Assembly (NCBI GenBank): GCA_016867265.1
Contig: VGJW01000001.1
Span: 157,434 to 221,433 of the forward strand
Length of the DNA stretch: 64,000 bases
Direction: 5' to 3'
From: Candidatus Tanganyikabacteria bacterium
GTDB taxonomy: Bacteria > Cyanobacteriota > Sericytochromatia > S15B-MN24 > VGJW01
Part shown: positions 60,315-64,000 of the stretch, in pieces
Layout of the letters: each line of letters begins with the position of its first letter
Position numbering within the stretch: position 1 is the stretch's first letter
The notes under the pieces: model-generated
Seen by the model: only the letters and a program-made list of their open reading frames with translations
Database searches by the model: none
Told to the model about the DNA's origin: nothing
Position numbers and translations under genes: made by a program

Positions 60315-61216
60315 ACTCCATGCAGCCTGTTCGTCATCCGCTCCGGTCCGAGCGTATCTGGGGCCTCTTGCTTGCCTCGCCGGCCTTGTTCATCATCGGT
60401 GTATTCAGCCTGTTGCCGACGCTGGCCTCGTTCCTGATTGGCTTCACCGACTGGGACCTGCTGGGAGCACCGAAGTGGGTCGGACTCGACAACTACACGT
60501 CCTTGCTGGCGGATCCGGTCTTTCCCAAGGTCGTCGCCAACACGTTGCTCTTCGTCGTGCTCTACCTGGTCCTCGATCTGGTTCTGGCCCTGGCCTTGGC
60601 CCTGGCGCTCAACCAGAAGTTGCGCGGTCTGGGATTCTTCAGGACGGCTTACTTCCTGCCGGTGGTCACGTCCATGGTAGCCGTCAGCATCGTCTGGGAG
60701 TGGATCTTCGACCCGCGGGGGGGGGCCTTGAACGAGGTGCTGCGCTGGTTCGGAGGCGAGCCGGTGCACTGGCTTTCGGATCCGGCGACGGCGTTGCCGG
60801 CCCTCGTGGTGATGAGCGTCTGGAAGAGCCTCGGGACCAACGTGGTGCTGTTCCTGGCCGGCCTGCAGGCCCTGCCGGGCGAGGTGCTCGAGTCGGCTGA
60901 GGTCGATGGTGCGACGGGCTGGCGCCGTTTCTGGCATGTGACGCTGCCCCTGCTGGGTCCGACAGTCCTGCTGGTGGGCATCCTCGCGGGTATCCGGGCC
61001 TTCCAGACCTTCGATTCCGTCTACATCATGACCCACGGGGGCCCGCGTCGCAGCACCACCGTCATCGTCTACTGGCTCTTCCAGAACGCCTTCACCTACT
61101 TCAAGCTGGGCAAGGCCTCGGCACTCGCCTACATGCTCTTCGCGGTGCTCGCGGGCCTGACGTGGGTCCAGTGGACGCTGCGCAAGCGCTGGGTCCATCA
61201 GGAGCAGGACACGTGA
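60311..61216 (+). CDS. Carbohydrate ABC permease 1 (MalF/UgpA type)
   Basis: A 301-residue inner-membrane permease with six hydrophobic helices. The EAA loop is ESAEVDGATGWRRFWHVTLP, which docks the ATPase. Other family features are PVVTSMVAVSIVWEWIFDP, and TFDSVYIMTHGGPRRSTTVI near the C-terminus. GTG 60311 overlaps the binding-protein stop. ATG 60320 is an alternative. It is followed by the second permease with a further GTGA overlap. Confidence 0.93.
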   Translation: MNSMQPVRHPLRSERIWGLLLASPALFIIGVFSLLPTLASFLIGFTDWDLLGAPKWVGLDNYTSLLADPVFPKVVANTLLFVVLYLVLDLVLALALALALNQKLRGLGFFRTAYFLPVVTSMVAVSIVWEWIFDPRGGALNEVLRWFGGEPVHWLSDPATALPALVVMSVWKSLGTNVVLFLAGLQALPGEVLESAEVDGATGWRRFWHVTLPLLGPTVLLVGILAGIRAFQTFDSVYIMTHGGPRRSTTVIVYWLFQNAFTYFKLGKASALAYMLFAVLAGLTWVQWTLRKRWVHQEQDT

Positions 61217-62028
61217 ACCGCGCGCTCGGCCTGACGACCCTCTGGATCGGGGCGCTGCTTTGCGCGGCTCCTTTCCTGCTGCTCATCACGACCTCGCTGA
61301 TGACCTACGAGCAGGCGATGGCCTATCCCCCTGCCTTCTGGCCCAGTCCCCTGACGCTCGACAACTTCCGCAAGGCGATGGGCGAGGGTGCCTTGTGGCG
61401 CTGGTTCGGCAACAGCGTGCTGGTGGCCGTGCTTACCGTGGCGGGCCAGATCCTGACGGGGGCCATGGCCGGGTATGCCTTCGCGCGGATGTCGTTCCGG
61501 GGACGGGACGTGCTGTTCTTCATCGTCCTGATGACGATGATGGTGCCCGTGCAGGTCAATCTCGTGCCCTTGTTCGCCCTCGTGGCCCGGCTGGGATGGG
61601 TCGACACCTATCAGGCCCTCATCATCCCGGACCTCGCGGGAGCCTTCGGCATCTTCCTGTTCCGGCAGTGGTTCATGGGGCTGCCCAAGGAGCTCGAGGA
61701 TGCGGCCCGTCTCGACGGCTGCTCACCGTGGCGCTTCTTCTGGACCGTTGCCTTGCCGACGGCCACGCCTGCGGTTGCCACGCTGGGCATCTTCCAGTTC
61801 CTGGCCTCGTGGAACACCTTCATGTGGCCGCTTGTGGCCACGCACGCCGACCACCTGAGGACCTTGCCCGTCGGCCTTGCCGCCTTCAGGGCCAGCATGC
61901 GGGAGACGACCGACTGGCCCTTGCTCATGGCGGCCACGACCGTCGCCATCGTGCCGGCCATCATCGTCTTCCTGTTCCTGCAAAAGCAGTTCATGAAGGG
62001 CCTGATGGACGGGGCCGTCAAAGGATGA
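61213..62028 (+). CDS. Carbohydrate ABC permease 2 (MalG/UgpE type)
   Basis: A 271-residue permease. GTG 61213 overlaps the upstream stop and has AGGAG upstream. Features are PPAFWPSPLTLDNFRKAMGE, NSVLVAVLTVAGQILTGAMA, FFIVLMTMMVPVQVNLVPLF and the EAA loop LEDAARLDGCSPWRFFWTVA. These are standard for the second subunit of CUT1 sugar transporters. Its stop overlaps the subtilase ATG (ATGA). Confidence 0.93.
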   Translation: MNRALGLTTLWIGALLCAAPFLLLITTSLMTYEQAMAYPPAFWPSPLTLDNFRKAMGEGALWRWFGNSVLVAVLTVAGQILTGAMAGYAFARMSFRGRDVLFFIVLMTMMVPVQVNLVPLFALVARLGWVDTYQALIIPDLAGAFGIFLFRQWFMGLPKELEDAARLDGCSPWRFFWTVALPTATPAVATLGIFQFLASWNTFMWPLVATHADHLRTLPVGLAAFRASMRETTDWPLLMAATTVAIVPAIIVFLFLQKQFMKGLMDGAVKG

Positions 62029-62906
62029 TCCCGACTTCCCTGCAAGCGTGGCTGCCGGGCCGCGAGCCGTGGCCGCATCGTTTCTTGGGCGTGCGCCGCG
62101 CGTGGGCGATCTGTCGGGGAGCCCCGTGGGTGCGGGTGGCCGTCGTGGACACGGGCATCGACGCGAACCATCCCGACCTCAAGGGCAAGGTGCTCGGAGG
62201 ATGTGACGTCCTGGCGGCCGGTGGCCGGTACATGGATGACCTGGGCCACGGCACGGCGGTGGCCGGATTGATTGCCAGCCGCGGCTGGCGATTCGGAGAG
62301 GCGGCGGGTGTCGCCCCCCTGGTCAGCCTGCTGGCCATCAAGGTCAACCATCACGGCACGGGCCATGTGCGGGCCGAGCACATGGCGGCCGGCATCCGGG
62401 CGGCCCTGCGGGAGGGTGCCTCGGTCATCAACATGTCGGTTGGCGTCGTCGAGGGCGAAGAGTTCCTGACAGCTGCTGCCGTGGCCGATCTGGGACGTGC
62501 CGTCCGGGAAGCACTGGCGGCGGGCGTGCCCGTGGTCTGTGCGGCAGGGCCCGCGCGGGGTGCCACCGTGTGGCCGGGGGCGTGGGCCCATGACCCGGCG
62601 TTTGCTGGCCTGATTCCCGTAGGGGCGGCCGACAGGTGGGGCCGGGTCGCGCCCGTCAGTCAGGGCAGCCCCCGCCATCTGCTGCTGGCGCCTGCAGAAG
62701 GTGTCGTCAGCACCTCGCGCGAGGGCCGCATCTCACCCTTTGGCGGGACGTCCGCGGCAGCCCCGTTCGTCACGGGCATCGTGGCATTGCTCCTGACCCT
62801 GCGTCCGGATGCCTCGCCGGCACGCCTGCGCCAATGGGTTCTGGACGGAGCCCGGGACGGGATGGCATCAGCGATTGGGGCGTTGGAGCAGGTGGGGAGG
62901 AGCTGA
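62025..62906 (+). CDS. Cytosolic S8-family subtilase lacking the oxyanion Asn
   Basis: A 293-residue subtilisin-fold protein. The catalytic triad is present: Asp42 in VAVVDTGID, His75 in DDLGHGTAVAG and Ser243 in FGGTSAAAPFV. At the oxyanion position, where active subtilases have AAxGN, this protein has VVCAAGPARG with Pro176, so activity may be impaired or altered. There is no signal peptide or propeptide. ATG 62025 overlaps the permease stop (ATGA), tying it to the sugar ABC operon. Its role could be regulation or processing of the transporter, but this is speculation. Confidence 0.85.
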   Translation: MIPTSLQAWLPGREPWPHRFLGVRRAWAICRGAPWVRVAVVDTGIDANHPDLKGKVLGGCDVLAAGGRYMDDLGHGTAVAGLIASRGWRFGEAAGVAPLVSLLAIKVNHHGTGHVRAEHMAAGIRAALREGASVINMSVGVVEGEEFLTAAAVADLGRAVREALAAGVPVVCAAGPARGATVWPGAWAHDPAFAGLIPVGAADRWGRVAPVSQGSPRHLLLAPAEGVVSTSREGRISPFGGTSAAAPFVTGIVALLLTLRPDASPARLRQWVLDGARDGMASAIGALEQVGRS

Positions 62907-62979
62907 AGGCGGACTGGGCCTACGTCCGCTTGAGCCGTACAAGGTCGTGCGAATCCATCGCCCGATGTGTGCCGATGGG

Positions 62980-63695
62980 TTATTCGATATTGTTCAACTC
63001 GATGACGTTCTCCAGAGAGTTGTAGGGCACATTGGCGTAGCCTGCCTGAAGGAGCAGCAGCGTCGTCAGAACACGGCTCAGGCGGCCATTGCCATCCTGG
63101 AAGGGGTGGATTGCCAGAAACACCACGACGAAGATGGCCGTAATGAGCAGGGGATGCATTTGCGCCTTGTCCCGTTCCGCATTGACCCACGCAACCCATT
63201 CAGCCATCAGCCGCGGTGTGTCGAATAGGCTTGCGGTCTCGAACACGATGCCGATCGGCACGGCGTTTTCATCGAAGGCGGCCACGTTATTGAAGCTGGT
63301 CTTGTACCGGCCCCGGTGCCGCGTGTGCTTCTCGCTGTGCCGCAGCAGGTCTGGTGCAACTGGTAGACATGGTTCTCGTTGAACGGGATCTCACGCCACG
63401 AGGTGAACACCAACTCCATCAGTTTGGCGTAGCCGGCTACCTCCTGTTCATCTCGGGTCTCCAAGGACCGGATGGCCAGGTTGGACAGCAGCATCTCGAC
63501 TTCCCTGTCGGAGAGATTGCTGCCCTCGATGCGGGTGGACGAGCCGATGCTCTCGATGGTTGCCGCCCTGCGCAGGGCGGACAGGCGTTCTGGCGCAAGG
63601 GTGCTCAGGGCACGCCATGCGCCCTTGAACTCATCGATCCGGCCAATCAGGCTCAGGATCTCAGGGGTGATCTGAAGGGTCTCTGGTCGAAACAC
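62980..63695 (-). pseudogene. Fic-family protein, frameshifted and truncated
   Basis: The N-terminal half (63695 to about 63345) reads VFRPETLQITPEILSLIGRI and contains the class II inhibitory motif SSTRIEGS. In that frame the text then becomes nonsense after YQLHQ. In the next frame it continues HTRHRGRYKTSFNNVAAFDE, FETASLFDTPRLMAEWVAW and the catalytic HPFQDGNGRLSR, which AMPylates targets in intact Fic proteins. Restoring one base near 63345 (CCAGACC for CCAGGACC) joins the two. The frame then stops at 62980 after ENVIELNNIE, about where Fic proteins continue with a helix, so the C-terminus also looks lost. Confidence 0.82.
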
Positions 63696-64000
63696 AGAAC
63701 CAATAACACGCCCAATTACACCCAGTTCGAGATGCAGGCAGATTGGCCCCTTGTGCAAAAAGATGTTGGCTGGAGACTCAGAGATTCGGACCCGGCTGCT
63801 CTCGAGTTGGCATAGGCGACCTCAAGGTTCGTACAAGCACGCCACAGCTCTTGGGTGTGCCCCTTCCTGCGACCACGCGCAGCCCACTCACCCTCGCCCG
63901 CCACCGCAGCCTGCCCGGGCGACATCCGCCGAGCCAAGGCCCTCCCCCCAGTCCCTCCCGACAAGGGGCTGACGGGGGGATGCCCCACCTCCAGAGGAAG
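63696..64000. other. No gene recognised
   Basis: About 305 bp between the Fic remnant and the window edge. Open frames here have unlikely compositions. I see no terminator, tRNA or promoter that I can support. It may be the start of a neighbouring locus beyond the window. Confidence 0.4.

Noticed and set aside
62907..62935. Hairpin after the operon subtilase as a terminator
   Set aside because: The GCGGAC/GTCCGC stem is short and has no T-run.
63716..63988. Minus-strand 90-residue frame near the right edge
   Set aside because: Low-complexity Gly/Arg composition and no ribosome binding site; likely not coding.

Overview
The window is a contiguous piece of a high-G+C bacterial chromosome, roughly two-thirds G+C by eye, with a few short AT-rich intergenic islands. 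The genes are housekeeping and accessory mixed: aconitase, DNA polymerase III alpha (dnaE), rpsT, mnmA, a two-subunit L-serine dehydratase, plus many TPR proteins and several large lipoproteins with NHL-type beta-propellers. One lipoprotein carries a degenerate ANGAAGLI octapeptide array and another carries LDGSLQSTP repeats. From memory, such arrays next to NHL lipoproteins recall non-photosynthetic relatives of Cyanobacteria (Sericytochromatia, Tanganyikabacteria or Blackallbacteria types). This assignment is inference only. I see no rRNA, tRNA, CRISPR array, complete insertion sequence or prophage.

Layout. 1-4.6 kb (minus): aconitase 5' end, a trehalose-synthase-like GH13 enzyme whose C-terminal domain is cut off by an in-frame TAA, and an OPT-family transporter. 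4.6-8.8 kb: a secreted subtilase lipoprotein, a small lipoprotein, a small cytosolic protein, an 800-bp gene-poor AT-rich stretch with hairpins, and a C39-like protease. 8.8-13.7 kb (minus): NUDIX hydrolase, PLP-dependent YnbB-like lyase, a degenerate sensor kinase and a TPR protein. 13.8-24.1 kb: three plus-strand and two minus-strand propeller or lipoprotein genes meeting tail to tail. 24.2-29.6 kb: one giant signalling protein (Ser/Thr kinase, AAA ATPase, TPR, two GAF, GGDEF).

29.8-33.9 kb: a plus-strand run of a small unknown protein, a macroglobulin/toroid-like membrane protein, a receiver-like protein, and selD. selD itself encodes selenocysteine at codon 19 (UGA) and has a good bacterial SECIS hairpin 33 nt downstream, so the organism should have the full selenocysteine machinery. 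33.9-39.2 kb: unknown and DUF4177-like proteins, a His-rich exported protein, an APC/KimA-like transporter co-transcribed with two RCK (TrkA) proteins, and a Gly-rich unknown. 39.2-46.2 kb: dnaE, a TPR protein and a divergent TPR/membrane protein. 46.3-48.6 kb: a zinc-homeostasis locus (frameshifted His-rich protein, DUF1826, COG0523 GTPase) with a Fur/Zur-like palindrome. 48.7-52.1 kb: rpsT, a lipoprotein with a structured leader, sdaAB-sdaAA, and a TPR protein.

51.9-59.1 kb: histone-deacetylase-like amidohydrolase with a coupled coiled-coil protein, mnmA, and a minus-strand run of GNAT, phosphotransferase, pseudouridine synthase and a RelA/SpoT-like protein. 59.1-62.9 kb: a tightly overlapped carbohydrate ABC transporter operon (binding protein, two permeases) ending in a cytosolic subtilase that lacks the usual oxyanion Asn. 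63.0-63.7 kb: a Fic gene broken by a frameshift and a shortened C-terminus. Translational coupling is common (ATGA, GTGA, TTGA overlaps), as are GTG and TTG starts. Several genes without Shine-Dalgarno sequences have a -10-like hexamer 6 to 10 nt before the start codon.
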